Assembly: GCA_029237695.1 (NCBI GenBank) | Contig: CM055275.1 | Span: 82,888,068-82,952,067, forward strand | Source of the DNA: Conchocele bisecta | Lineage: Eukaryota > Mollusca > Bivalvia > Lucinida > Thyasiridae | DNA length: 64,000 nt | Direction: 5' to 3' | Shown: piece after piece, positions 48,301 through 59,689 of the stretch | Layout of the letters: each line of letters begins with the position of its first letter | Position numbering within the stretch: position 1 is the first letter of the stretch | Notes under the pieces: generated by a model | Seen by the model: only the letters and a program-made list of their open reading frames with translations | What the model was told of the DNA's origin: nothing | Databases searched by the model: none | Program-made: the position numbers and the translations under genes

Positions 48301-50600
48301 ATACAATAGACACACTTGTGGAAAATTGTTTGGTTATTTAGTACAATAACATCGGCCTGTCCACCCAGGATACAATAGTCAAACTTGTGGTAAATGGTTT
48401 GGTTATATATTACAATACAATGGACCGTTCCACCCGAGAAACAATAGCCAAACTTGTGGTAAATGGTTTGGTTATATAGGACAATACAATGGGCCGGTCC
48501 ACCCAGGATACAATAGACACACTTGTGGAAAATGGTTTGGTTATTTAGTACAATAACATCGGCCGGTCCACCCAGGATACAATAGTCAAACTTGTGGAAA
48601 ATGGTTTGGTTATTTAGTACAATAACATCGGCCTGTCCACCCAGGATACAATAGTCAAACTTGTGGTAAATGGTTTGGTTATATATTACAATACAATGGA
48701 CCGTTCCACCCGAGAAACAATAGCCAAACTTGTGGTAAATGGTTTGGTTATATAGGACAATACAATGGGCCGGTCCACCCAGGATACAATAGACACACTT
48801 GTGGAAAATGGTTTGGTTATTTAGTACAATAACATCGGCCGGTCCACCCAGGATACAATAGTCAAACTTGTGGTAAATGGTTTGGCTATATAGGATGATA
48901 CAATTTGCCGGTTCACCCCTTGTGGTAAATGGTTTGGTTATATAGGACAATACAATGGGCCGGTCCAAACAGGATACAATAGTCAAACTTGTGGTAAATG
49001 GTTTGGTTATATAGGACAATACAATGGGCCGGTCCACCCAGGATACAATAGCCAAACTTGTGACAAATTGTTTGGTTATATAGGACAATACAATGGGCCG
49101 ATTCACCGCGTATATAATAGCCAAACCTGTGGCAAATGGTTTGGTTATATAGGACAATACAATGGGCCGATTCACCGTGGATAAAATAGCCAAACCTGTG
49201 GCAAATGGTTTGGTTATATAGGACAATACAATGGGCCGTTCCACCCAGGATACAATAGTCAATATTGTGGTAAATGGTTTGGTTATATCGGACTATACAA
49301 TGGGCCGGTCCACCCAGGATACAATTGTCAAACTTGTGGTAAATGCATAGGTTAGATAGGAGAATACAATGAGCCCGTCCTCCGTGGATACAATAGCCAA
49401 ACCTGTGTCAAATGGTTTGGTTATATATGAAAATACAATGGGCCGGTCAACCCAGGATACAATAGTCAAACTTGTGGTAAATTGATAGGTTATATATGAC
49501 AATAAAATGGGCCGGTCCACCAAGGATACAATAACCAAACTTGTGGCAAATTGTTCGGATATGTAGGACAATACAATGGGCCGGTCCAGGTGGATACAAT
49601 AGTCAAACTTGTGGTAGATGGTTTGGTTATATAGGACAATACAATGGGCCGGTCCAGCCAGGACACAATAGCAAAACTTGTGGTAAATAGTTTGGTTATT
49701 TAGGACAATACAATGCGCCGGTGCACCCATGACACAATTTTCAAACTTGTGGTAAATGTTTTGGTTATATAGGACAATACCATGGGCCGGTCCACCCAGG
49801 ATACACTAGCCAAACTTGTGGTAAATGGTTTGCTTATATAGGACAATACAATGGGCCGGTCCAGCCAGGACACAATAGCAAAACTTGTGGTAAATAGTTT
49901 GGTTATTTAGGACAATACAATGCGCCGGTGCACCCATGACACAATTTTCAAACTTGTGGTAAATGGTTTGGTTATATAGGAAAATACCATGGGCCGGTCC
50001 ACCCAGGATACACTAGCCAAACTTGTGGTAAATGGTTTGCTTATATAGGACAATACAATGGGCCGGTCCACCGAGGATACAATAGTAAAACTTGTGGTAA
50101 ATTGTTAAGTTATATAGGACAATGCAATGGGCCGGTCCATCCAGGATACAATAGCAAAACTTATGGTAAATTATTTGGTTATTTAGGACAATACAATGGG
50201 CCGGTCCACCGAAGATACAATAGTCAAACTTGTGGTAAATGGTTTGGTTATATAGGACAATACAATGGGCCGGTCCACCCATGATACAACAGTCAAACTT
50301 TTGGCAAATGGTCAGGTTATATAGGACAATACAATAGGCCGGTCCACCCAGGATAAATAGTAAAACTTGTGGCAAATGGTTAGGTTATATAGGACAATAC
50401 AATGTGCCGGTCCACCCAGGATACAATAGCCAAACTTGTGGTAAATGGTTAGGTTATATAGGACAATACAATGGGCCGGTCCCCCCAGGATACAATAGTC
50501 AACCTATGGTAACTGGTCAGGTTATATAGTACAATACAATGCACTGGTCCACCCAGGATACTCTAGCCAGACCTGTGTTCAATGGTTTGATTATTTAAGG
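39316..50600. repeat. Minisatellite array 2, 69-bp unit, about 160 copies
   Basis: Each unit contains 'acaatgggccggtccaccca', 'ggatacaatag', then either 'tcaaacttgtggtaaatgg' or 'tcacatgtatggtaaatgg', and 'ggttatatagga'. The 69-bp length equals 23 codons, so three frames stay open for many units (up to 356 codons at 48192-49262, minus strand). Unit-to-unit changes fall at all codon positions and stops interrupt every frame, so I do not call a gene. Variants cluster in blocks. A block at about 41051-42570 is repeated at 42600-44100, and the first copy has many indels from about 41268 to 42420. The array is bounded by a pogo-like MITE on the left and repeat L on the right. Confidence 0.97.
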
Positions 50601-50682
50601 CACTGCAATGCCCCTTTCCCAGCTAAAGACCCGTGGACGCCATGTTGCTCCAGTTCCAAACCTCGTGTATACTCTCGTGGTA

Positions 50683-50825
50683 TGCGGTTACCTTGCCGCA
50701 CCAAATCCCGCTTTAAGTGGTGTCTGTGGCCAGCAATAGAAGCACAATCGGACGGCCGTGTTTGTACAGCCATGGTGCTTTATGGGCCAGACCGCTCAAT
50801 ACAAACAGTATCACTTAATTTGAAT
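50683..50825. repeat. Repeat L, right of array 2
   Basis: About 85% match to 38330-38455 in the same orientation. Confidence 0.7.
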
Positions 50826-50837
50826 ATAGTGTCTACA

Positions 50838-51078
50838 CATGCGGCTGTGACTGCAAAAATGGGGCTTATGGGATTTGTAACCATTGTAGTTCCTGATCAA
50901 ATATCACATTCCCGTAGCCAGATAATAATCAGCATGCTTGTTAGAAACTTGACTGGTGTTCCAGTGGTGGAATGGCGAACAGTGCAGTTTCTGATCAGAC
51001 TGTGTGGATGCACAGTCTGATCTGGATCTACACTGGTCGCGAAACAGATAAGATCCATTTCTCCAGTCACAGCCACAT
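50838..51078. mobile_element. Family D MITE, full copy
   Basis: From 'gcggctgtgactgcaaaaat' to 'ctccagtcacagccacat', with the palindrome 'ctgatcagactgtgtggatg' / 'cacagtctgatctggatct' inside. The outer text 'catgtgattttgtac' to its right also accompanies the copy at 58003. Confidence 0.75.
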
Positions 51079-51469
51079 ATGAGCCATGTGATTTTGTACT
51101 CAAGAAGATGTGCGATATCTCATGAAAAATATTGACAAAATTTACGATATGGAGTTAAAAGTTGAGGAAATGTTCATAGCAAATACAGAATAGAATTTCG
51201 CATTTTCTGTGAAATTTTCGTCAAATTTCAATGCCATTTGCAGACAATATCACAGTTTCTATAAATATATTTCAAGAAAATCGCACATCTTTTTAGGTAC
51301 ACAATCACATGGCCTGTCGCATATATACACGTAGGGACCCGGTTGTGAAATTAATAATGCCGTTATTTCATCACTGGTTTTCGTTTTAGCCGATATATTT
51401 TAAGAAAAAATCCCGGCTATTGGATCGGCGAAAGCTGGGCAGGCGGCGTCCAATTTCAATGTTAAGTGT
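51079..51469. other. Non-coding, no gene seen
   Basis: Contains 'gatatctcatgaaaaatatt', shared with the outer part of the 57.8-58.5 kb inverted repeat and with 4290-4330, so the family D host element is longer than its TIR core. Confidence 0.45.
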
Positions 51470-51770
51470 TCGTGTTTTGTCCATTGTCCCGTTACTTTAC
51501 CGCCATACTTGCGCAAATTCATAACCAACAGGTGCCACCACATACCACTAGCCAACATTACTTTTTTTTTTACCATGACCTATTTTTCCCACATAATTGA
51601 CTTAGCAATTTTCAACATTAACTGTTCGTGGTTCGGTCCGTTACTCACTTTCTGCATCACCTAGTACCACCATACTTGCACAGCTTCATAACCAACGGCA
51701 GGGTGCCAAACACAAACCACTATCCAACATGTGTCCCTTTTTGATCTTGACCTATTTTTTCAGCGTATGT
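51470..51770. repeat. Two diverged ~170-bp direct repeats
   Basis: 'accgccatacttgcgcaaat' (51499) against 'accaccatacttgcacagct' (51668), each followed by 'tcataaccaac', 'gtgcca' and 'tgacctattttt'. Confidence 0.6.
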
Positions 51771-52223
51771 TAAATTGTTCAACACTCATCAAACAGCGCA
51801 GATGTTCACTCGTATCTTGTACTAATACATGTATGCTACCCTGCTACTGCATGTACGTTTTCTCATATACTGTCGTCTTTTGTCATCAAGCTGAAGATGT
51901 CACTTTCAATCGTGGTCATAGTAACATGAATAGCCAAGTATCGGTTATCCAATTGTCTATGCCTTGAAGAAAACACAGCATTCGTGGCTTTGCCTCGTTC
52001 CTTGTCCATAACTACAATGACATCTGACATTGTTGCACCGTATATAGACATATAATATGCCGATTGTTGATATTGGGCTGCCATCTTGGATTTTCGCTAA
52101 TTTCCTTCTTGCAAAAATATTTATGAACACTTTATAATAAATTGTAATCACCCTATTTGGAACAATTATTATATGGAGCTGCATGTAGTTCGTGAGCATA
52201 TCCAATTTTGTATAAAACAAGCA
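51771..52223. other. Non-coding, no gene seen
   Basis: Unique-looking DNA with no domain-bearing frame. Confidence 0.4.
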
Positions 52224-52610
52224 CAAGGTGTATGATCACGTGGATATAACAACGACAACAAGTACTGAAACTTCCAGAAGCCCTCCGATTCTAAGTACGT
52301 ATTCTTTTTGTTTTCCTTATTATGTAACGGATTGTGATGAAACATGGCGCATCAAACGTGTTAAGCTGCATTTGGTGGTCTCCGTACTTTGGGCCAAACT
52401 TCTGTCGTTTCTGCGAAGAATCGATTTCCGTGTCTACTGACACGGAACTCGATTCTTCGCAAAAACAACATAAGTATGTGCCGAACTCTCGGGACCACCA
52501 AATGCAGCTCATGAAGACGCGTTTGCTGCGCCATATTTAAAAAAAATCCGTATGCAATGATCATACTTTGTAATATGTCGAATCTTTTTTTCAGGTGACG
52601 TATGTAATTA
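52224..52610. mobile_element. Hairpin MITE family G, copy 1 (right end replaced)
   Basis: The left end 'caaggtgtatgatcacgtgg' and a 190-nt hairpin (52344-52535, arms around 'gctgcatttggtggtctc') match the copy at 54286. The right end runs instead into family J internal text ('caatgatcatactttgtaat'). Confidence 0.65.
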
Positions 52611-52689
52611 GTCATACGTTTGCCAAGGCACACGGGAACTGTTTGAACCCGCGGCCTACGGCATTGGGTTTCAATGGGTGGACTGCCAC

Positions 52690-52875
52690 CTGCGCTAATC
52701 TTGCCAATATTTATCAATTTATTGATCTGAAAATACTTCAAAATTGTGCTTGAAATCGAACAGCTTGCTACAACTCAGGATCAGACAATCAAATTGCTTG
52801 ATTGCGAGTTGACGATGCCAATAAAGCTTCAGCAATGTTCATAATATGGGCAAGATTAACGCACGAGGCTGTGTA
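52690..52875. mobile_element. Foldback MITE family C
   Basis: 'cacctgcgctaatcttgcca' and 'gggcaagattaacgcacg' are inverted ends. A second right-end fragment follows near 52980. Confidence 0.65.
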
Positions 52876-53261
52876 TGAATTTCCGTATTTATTTTTATAA
52901 TTTCTAGATCTCTCGTACCCTTTTATAAGAAAAAACGTAGATGAGATAATTATGGTTATTTTTACCCGAATCGATTTGCAAGGTTAACGCAGACAGTTGG
53001 GTATGATTGTCCGTCTTTCTTTTCATAATTTCTAGACCTTTTGTACCCATCCATATAAAGAAACGTAGATGAGATTATGGCTATTTTTGCCTCAAACGAT
53101 TTGCTGTTTTGCTGTTTGTAGACAGTTCGGTCTAAAAATAATTCCATGAATGGAACGTTATTACGAGCACAATACATATATATGCGACTGACCAGAGCGT
53201 ACAGGAAATGACTGTCTATTTTACCAGTTCCCCGTCACAGAACACACTCACGTTTTATTTC

Positions 53262-53403
53262 CAGTCAAGGGCCATCTCTCGTATATATGAATCAATAAAA
53301 TATTGGAGAGAAATGAAACTTAAAGGTACATGCCCACTCAGTAGGTTATACTATGGGGACACAGATAGTTTTGTATATTCTGTAGATATGACATTTTCTG
53401 GCA
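53262..53403 (+). pseudogene. Family-B DNA polymerase fragment with YGDTDS motif
   Basis: An open frame (53208-53522) contains SRAISRIYESIKYWREM followed ten residues later by LYYGDTDSFVYSVD. The DTDS tetrad (codons 53358-53369) is motif C of family-B DNA polymerases, where the two aspartates bind catalytic metal. The upstream helix-like segment and its spacing fit the protein-primed (DNA_pol_B_2 / Polinton-like) branch. A splice-acceptor-like 'tttatttccag' ends at 53261. Nothing else of the polymerase (exonuclease, motifs A and B) is visible nearby, so this is a fragment. Chance similarity of a short motif cannot be excluded. Confidence 0.45.
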
Positions 53404-53600
53404 AAATGAACATTCATTCACCATTAACCCACGTATTGGTTGGCATTATTATACATTTTATATCAGACTTAAATTTCCGCACTGATATCAGGGGCGATAA
53501 CGGTGTTTCCTTAACATGTTAACGGACATTACCATACTATTTATTTTCTGTATTTAATTGTTGATGCGCTATGATCATACTTTATAATCTAGACTTCCTA
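53328..53600. mobile_element. Harbinger-like MITE family J, left part
   Basis: Begins 'aggtacatgcccactcagta' like the full copy's TIR and continues to 'tgatcatactttataatct'; the right half is missing. The TIR lies in frame within the polymerase-like reading frame. Confidence 0.6.
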
Positions 53601-54285
53601 TTGCGACTTTGGTAGTGCACGCTACACTTTATCCGGTAACTAGCTTTGTATTGGCCGAATACATATTAACAGATAACATATTTTTGTATCAGGCATTGAC
53701 CTAATACTAACCACCGGGTTACTACGAATTGAAAACTGACGTTCCATTGGTCAGATGACATAACGTTACCGAATGACGTAGTAAAGAAGTCCGCGTTCTG
53801 TCTATAGAGAATGACGTCATCTGTGGTAATTTTCGAGCATAACACGATACCTGATAAATAAAATACCAGACTACTCACAGGTGATTCTAGTGTGTTTTGG
53901 ATGGTCAATTATTGTTTGTATATACATGAAACACCTTTCTAAACATTGTACAAAACAATTCAAATGCGCCCGGGTCTGAAGATTATGTAATTATGAAAGG
54001 TACTAAGCTGGCATTCGTCGTATTATGCTGGAAGCATAAACATGAAGCCTCTTAAAAAGGTTCGCAATCGTGTAAGTACCAGAAAAAAAAACAAGCCAAT
54101 AACCTGTTTGTTTATGAAACTGTTTTCGGCAACATGCTATGAGTTCGCATACAGTCAACGTTAGTTTTAGGATAATTTTCTTAAAGGAATGCCATATAAA
54201 TGTACGATAATCCTAGCACAATAGCCCTATTATTTCGATCACTAACAGTCAATATATATATCCCAAATATCGCTAGACGCTATTT
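53601..54285. other. Non-coding, no gene seen
   Basis: No repeat or exon recognised. Confidence 0.4.
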
Positions 54286-54730
54286 CAAGGTGCATGATCA
54301 CGTGGTTACAACAACAACAACAATTGCTGAGACTTCCAGAAGAGCCTCCGATTCAAAGTACGTATTCTGTTATATTGTCCTTATTATGTAACTTTTAACA
54401 AAATATGCCGCAACAAATGCGTCTTGTTAAGCTGCATTTGGTGGTCTCGGTACTTTGGCTGAAACTTATGTCGTTTTTGCAAAGAATCGATTCCGTATTT
54501 GATGTTAATACTGACACGGAAATAGATTATTTGCAAAAACGACATAAGTATGTGCCGATGTCCCAATACCACCAAATGCAGATCATGAAGACGCGTTTGC
54601 TGCGCCATATTTCATCAAAATATGTTGCATATTAAGGAAACTATCAAATAATATTTACTTTGGAGTGGGCGTGCTTTCAACGCTTTCAGACATTGTAGTT
54701 GTTGTCGTAACCACGTGATCATGCACCTTG
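54286..54730. mobile_element. Hairpin MITE family G, full copy, 445 bp
   Basis: Perfect outer ends 'caaggtgcatgatcacgtgg' and complement (54711-54730). The internal hairpin 54405-54615 pairs 'gctgcatttggtggtctcgg' with 'taccaccaaatgcagatc'. No TSD identified. Confidence 0.7.
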
Positions 54731-54839
54731 TAAGTTACTGAAAAAACATATTGCTGTCGTAGTGTACACACGTCATATTTTGACGGAATGTTGACGTGTA
54801 CATGTACATGTGTACACATGCATAGCCTTCGGTCAGCTG

Positions 54840-55179
54840 TGTTGTGCTTCTAATGTTATTCATTATAATCTTGTTTAACAATAACGTAAATTCGATCATG
54901 CAACATCCGCTGCGGTTTTATGCCATTTGTGGCTTTTCATGCCGTTCGTGTTATTTTACGGCATTCGTGTTATTTTTTACGACAACCAATTTCCTGCCGG
55001 AAGCGTGCTACAGTTTATTTTCAATAATGGACCGACTGCTGGAAATAGGACCACGTGCTATTTTAAGTCAGTCTATATGTGGATACTGGAATTTTTTAAT
55101 TTTACACAAGTTCATCATTATGATCAAATCATATGTAGTTGTGACTGGAGAAATGGGACTTGATTCATCCGCACCAGTG
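54840..55179. other. Non-coding, no gene supported
   Basis: A 172-codon frame starts at 54844 but runs through family D text and a G-run, so it is a chance fusion. 'gtgttattttacggcattc' is locally duplicated near 54950. Confidence 0.5.
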
Positions 55180-55500
55180 GCGGATCCAGGATTTCACCAA
55201 GGGGGGGGGGGAGGGGGCACATGGAACTTGAACGAGGTATGCTCGTCGACTGAGCGGTGCATGCTCCCCCTAAAAAAAATTGAATTGAGGAAGCCATTTC
55301 CTGCATTCTACGCTCAATATTTCTTAAAAAAAAAAATCGGGATATGCTCATTTGTCTACTGAGCGGTGCGAGGAAGTTGAGTAGGGGGGTCCGGGGACAT
55401 GACCACCCGGAAAATTTTTGAATTGAGGAAGCCATTTCCTGCATTCTACGCTCAATATTTCGTAAAAAAATAAAAAAAATAAAAAAAATAAAATCGGGAA
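55180..55500. repeat. G-run plus ~140-bp direct repeat
   Basis: 'gtggcggatccaggatttca' and a G10 tract start it (similar 'ggggcggatccaa' at 59779). 'gaggaagccatttcctgcat' then appears at 55287 and 55425, each with 'ctacgctcaatatttc' and an A-rich run. Confidence 0.65.
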
Positions 55501-55675
55501 TCGCTACTGCGCACAGTCTGACCAGGATCTGCACTGTTCGCCATTCCATCAATTGAAACACCCATCATGATTCTAGCAAGGAATATAAATGGTTATCAGG
55601 CTACATGAGTGTGCTATCTGATCAGGAGCCACACTGGCCATAAACCACATGAGCCCAATTTCTCAGCCGGAAATG
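55500..55675. mobile_element. Family D MITE, partial
   Basis: 'gcgcacagtctgaccaggat' through 'tcaggagccacactggcca' to a degraded right end. Confidence 0.6.
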
Positions 55676-55734
55676 TGATCACTGCATGTCTCCGAATCGT
55701 TAGACCGGTGCACAGTGTGTGCAATCATAATGGG

Positions 55735-56408
55735 GGGATCGTAGCTAGTTATTTCCCTTTGAAAATCTATTTATAGAGATCAGTAGCCTATTTCACCAAC
55801 ATTGCAAAGTATACTTTGAGGGAGTAATCATCAATTTTTCCCAAAATGCATTATTTCATATAGAACTAACCACTGCATATATTTGATGATTAAAAGTATG
55901 CAGAATTATTATACTGAATTTATTACATTAGCACAGCCAAAATTACTGTGATAATGTAATAAATTAATTATAATAAAAATTAATAAATTTATCCTAAAAT
56001 TGAAAATTTCTCCCTCAAAGTATATTTTGTTAGAAAAGTATACTTTGCAATTTTCATGAAATTGGCTACCGGTCCTTGGTTTATTTTAGCGTTTATTTCT
56101 TACTGAATAACTCAAGACTGTAAACAGGGTAGACCCACATCAGACTGCAGTCTGATCTGGGTCTACACTGATTGCAATACAATTAATAAGTGTGACAATA
56201 TGAATCTGGCAAATAATGCAGTTCCGGATGAGATTGCGCAGATATGTAGGATAATCTGGATCAACATTATTCGAAAAGACTTTAATGGCTTTACACAACA
56301 AATCATGAATATTCGGTTTTATTACACGCAATTATGCCATAAAACATACAAGTTGGACCGGATTTCTATAAATAAATTCAAAGGGAAATAACTAGCTACG
56401 ACGCCCAT
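55735..56408. repeat. Inverted repeat of 44 bp enclosing smaller palindromes
   Basis: 'cgtagctagttatttccctt' (near 55740) and its complement (near 56390) bound 670 bp. Inside are an inverted pair around 'caaagtatactttgagggag' (55805) / 'ctccctcaaagtatattttg' (56010) and a family D fragment (56130-56180). It is probably a composite foldback element. Confidence 0.65.
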
Positions 56409-56499
56409 TACGTAGCATTAAAATCCTAATGTTGATAATACGGGCAAGATTACTGTATGCAGCTGTGTACCTTCTCAGCCGACAGCCATATTATATATA

Positions 56500-56714
56500 C
56501 AGTGAAACCTCTCTAAACCGGACACCCTGGAAGGTCCCCAGGGTATCCGGTTTAGAGATGTTCCACTGTAAATCAGACACATAACCTTGCAAAAGCATGC
56601 GGGTGTGTTTTGCGAACTTGAACAGTCGTTATTATCAGATAAAGATGACAATGACATCAGTAAAATTAAGGACACAGAGACCACCTGTGTGTCCGATATA
56701 GAGAGGTTCTGCTG
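56500..56714. mobile_element. pogo/Tigger-like MITE with TA TSD, 215 bp
   Basis: TA at 56498-56499 and 56715-56716. The first 69 bp (56500-56568) are themselves a hairpin flanked by TA, as in the copies at 8372 and 63184. Confidence 0.75.
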
Positions 56715-56965
56715 TACGATAACCGAGAACAATTGTGATCGAAACGGTACTCATGCGCGTGCGCACAGTCGCACACCCGCATTGTGCTTAAAATAACAAC
56801 ACGGGGTCCCACACTGTGCCAATTGAATCAATTATTGTTGGAAACTGAAACACCGACGTTGCTCGGAAATTGGAAACCTGTTCACAGTTTATCAATAGAA
56901 CTACAACACAATAGAACACTATACATGTACATTAAAATAAGAGGTTCTAAGCGCCAATGTGTGGG

Positions 56966-57356
56966 TGGCAGGTGAGAGCATGCGATAGTTAATTCAACGA
57001 TTGGGGTTCATCCTTACCGGCATCCCGAACGGAGACCTGGTTTTGCTCTCATGTACGTCTTTGCCTTTCTTGTATTTGAGAGTTGAATTTTGTCATACCC
57101 CTTGTATGAGTACTACGATTATTCCTAATCCTAGTACTTTTAGGGGAAGGGGTCAAGTGACTTTGGTGTGGTATGGACCTGGCACCAGGTCAGGTTATTC
57201 TAATTTCAGGGCTGAATATATTTTTTCTCGATGTAATATGCCGTTCTGATTTTGGGATTTCTCCCCAAATACAGTAGGTTAAAACGGGATCAAACCCGTC
57301 TGACCGGCCATACATGACCTTAGCTGTTGATAGGCCGTTAAACACGAATAAACAAA
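56966..57356 (+). mobile_element. SINE-like repeat K, full copy
   Basis: Same order of parts as at 9985, ending 'gaccttagctgttgatagg' and 'aataaacaaacaaacaaac'. The B-box-like text on the minus strand reads 'gggtttgatccc' here. Confidence 0.65.
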
Positions 57357-57437
57357 CAAACAAACATCAATAGATACAATTACAGTAGTATGAAATTTGG
57401 AGAATTTATTGTCGCTGTTTTCTCTATTTCTGTTCGA

Positions 57438-57488
57438 AAGTATATGTTGTTACCACTCATTTGAACCGTCTCGTAACAACATATACTT
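57438..57488. repeat. Family B hairpin with half the centre deleted
   Basis: Left arm complete to 'gaaccgtctcg', then it jumps to 'taacaacatatactt'. About 21 bp of the right inner arm are missing. Confidence 0.7.
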
Positions 57489-57589
57489 TTATGGAGAAAT
57501 AAAGAAAATAATCAGACTTTTTCTTAATAAAAAAAGTGTTGTATCCACACAGATTGTTAGCAAGTGCATACCAAAATCACTCTGATTCC

Positions 57590-57700
57590 ATTCTCCCCAA
57601 TGCAGAAGGTTGCATGCGGGATCGAACCCGTTGTTCCGGCTTTAAATGACCTTAGCTGTTGATAGACCTTTAAACACCAATAAATCAAATCAAATCTAAG
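57590..57700 (+). repeat. Repeat K tail fragment
   Basis: 'gcgggatcgaacccgttg', 'gaccttagctgttgatag' and 'aataaatcaaatcaaatc'. Confidence 0.6.
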
Positions 57701-57769
57701 TGTCAAAGTGGATACTATAAAAAATACACGGGCTGGGTAGGAGGCTGAGGTAGAAATTTATGAAATATG

Positions 57770-58475
57770 TTTACAAAATTTACAATATTTGCCGTAAATG
57801 ATGTGAAAAGTTTACAAAATTGTCAGAGTACATGCGGAATTATATTCCGCATGTACTCTGAAATTGTACTCTGAAATTGTTGTCAACTTTTGAATGTATT
57901 TATGAAAAATATTGCAAATTTTGTAAACGTATTTTATGAAATTACGCAGATGTCCGAAGGTACAAAATCACATGGCGTGTCTCAAGTTTAATGTGGCTAT
58001 GACTGGAGAAATGGGCGCACAATGTAGCTTCCGATCAACGAGCACACTCCTGTAGCCTCATAACGATCTAGATTGCGTATCAGAAGCATGGCGGGTGTTT
58101 TATGCAGATCCTGATCAGACTATGCGGGTGTGATCTGTATCTCCACTGGTCGCAAAGCCCATAAGCCCCATTTCACCAATTACAGCCACATATGAGACAC
58201 GCCATGTGATTTTGTACCATCGGACATCTGCGATTTTTCATGAAATATATTTACAGAAAATTGGATATTTTCCGTAAGTGACTTCAGAAGTTGACACAAA
58301 TTAGAGTACATGCGGGATATAATTCTGAAATTGTTGTCAACTTTTGACTTCATTTATGGAAAATTTACTAAATTTTGTAAATGTATTTCATGAAATTACT
58401 CAGTTGTCAGATGGTACAAAATCACATGGCGTGTCTCATACAATTATCGGCGTAATATTCACGCCATGATGTTAT
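57770..58475. repeat. Long inverted repeat centred on a family D MITE
   Basis: 'acaaaatcacatggcgtgtc' occurs at 57962, inverted near 58194, and again near 58417. The core 58003-58195 is family D ('gtggctatgactggagaaat'). A perfect small palindrome 'gtacatgcggaattatattc' centres near 57845. Confidence 0.7.
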
Positions 58476-58967
58476 ATAGTTTAACAGGGTTAATTACCAT
58501 AATTGGGACTATCATTAACGTTGAAAATACTTGACACCCAGCTTACTCCAACACACTTCGTATTCAACACCATTACATGCACATGAACAGAAAATGGCAC
58601 AATACAGTACAATGCAATATAGCAAATGTCACATTAATGTACTTGTACGTAATTATGTTTCTGCAACTTCTTTATTTGCTTTTCTCGGCGTATGCGTCAA
58701 CGCTAATTGGTTGAACGTGTTACCACGTTCGTGTTTGCTAATTGTGAGCAATTGTGGTCGCAACATCGGAGAAGTGAGTTTCCTCCGGGTGCTCCGGTTT
58801 TCTCCCACCTTAATGACAACCCAGACGCCTCCACCAGTGCAAACTAAAGCATTTGTATAAGTGATCTCGCGCCTATTTGTAATTGGCAACAAGACAGGAC
58901 ATCCGATATTTATGTACCTATATTGGTGAAACAGAAACGACCCAGCGATCCTAGTATCGTCATTTAT
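58476..58967. other. Non-coding; ends in a fragment of the 1.7-2.2 kb foldback
   Basis: 58925-58965 ('cgatcctagtatcgtcattt') matches the inverted unit at 2119. No gene seen. Confidence 0.45.
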
Positions 58968-59262
58968 CCCGTCAACACAGTGCGTATGTGCCGTGAAACA
59001 TGGTGCCGTGAAACATTTTTGATATCTTGTCAATACGACCTAATCACTGCGTATGAATATGTGCGGTGGCTGGGGTTATTTTGTTGCATATTAAAGCCAT
59101 TTGTAGGTGTTGACGGGATAAATAGAATAGTAGGTTAGTGCCGTGAATGGGAAAACTATCTGGCGCGGCACGGAAACGGGATGTGCTCGGCAGAGCCTCG
59201 CCCATCCCGTGTCCTAAGCCTTGCCAGATATTTTCCCATTCACGGCACTAACCTGCTATTCT
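58968..59262. mobile_element. Composite element: CCCGTCAACAC unit plus family A palindrome
   Basis: 58968-59118 has 'cccgtcaacac' / 'gtgttgacggg' ends. 'gataaatagaatag' joins it to the palindrome 59124-59262. The junction is identical at 35389-35400, so the pair moves as one unit. Confidence 0.75.
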
Positions 59263-59485
59263 CTATATATCTTTAATTAAACAACATTACTAGTATATAG
59301 TATGATGAAAACACAGTTTTATTTTTATAGTATTTAAAAAAAAAATAATCTTGATATGCCACCTTTAATATAATATTTATTAAAAGCGTTTACTGATTTT
59401 AGAAACGTTGATATTATGGGCAAGATTAACGCAGGCGGCTGTGTATACATGTAACAGTGGTGACAATGTTTTTTTCTTCTTCTTC

Positions 59486-59689
59486 TATAAATAATTAAAA
59501 CGTATGATGCCTCATTTGCATATGCAAATAGCCTGATACCACCGCGAGTCACTATCAGTAAAATAAATATTACTTAATGATTATATCTGTGTAAGCGGGC
59601 ACTTGTAATTGTTAGAAGTGATGGAATGTATTTAATTCATTAATTCCTATACAGAACATGTTTTGCCTACTAAGTGGGTATGCAACTTA
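59486..59689. mobile_element. Harbinger-like MITE family J, right half
   Basis: 'ctgataccaccgcgagtcac' to 'ttgcctactaagtgggtatg'. The left half is replaced by a family C end (59405-59455). Confidence 0.65.

Noticed and set aside
48192..49262. 356-codon frame on the minus strand, and similar long frames (e.g. 40259-40825 plus)
   Set aside because: They lie wholly in the 69-bp array. Openness follows from a unit of 23 codons; frames break wherever a unit has an indel, and there is no third-position bias.
39316..50600. Possible CRISPR-like spacing of repeats
   Set aside because: Units are contiguous and related throughout; there are no unique spacers and the context is eukaryotic.
54844..55362. 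172-codon frame with hydrophobic start
   Set aside because: It runs through family D text, a G10 tract and a direct repeat; chance fusion of unrelated pieces.
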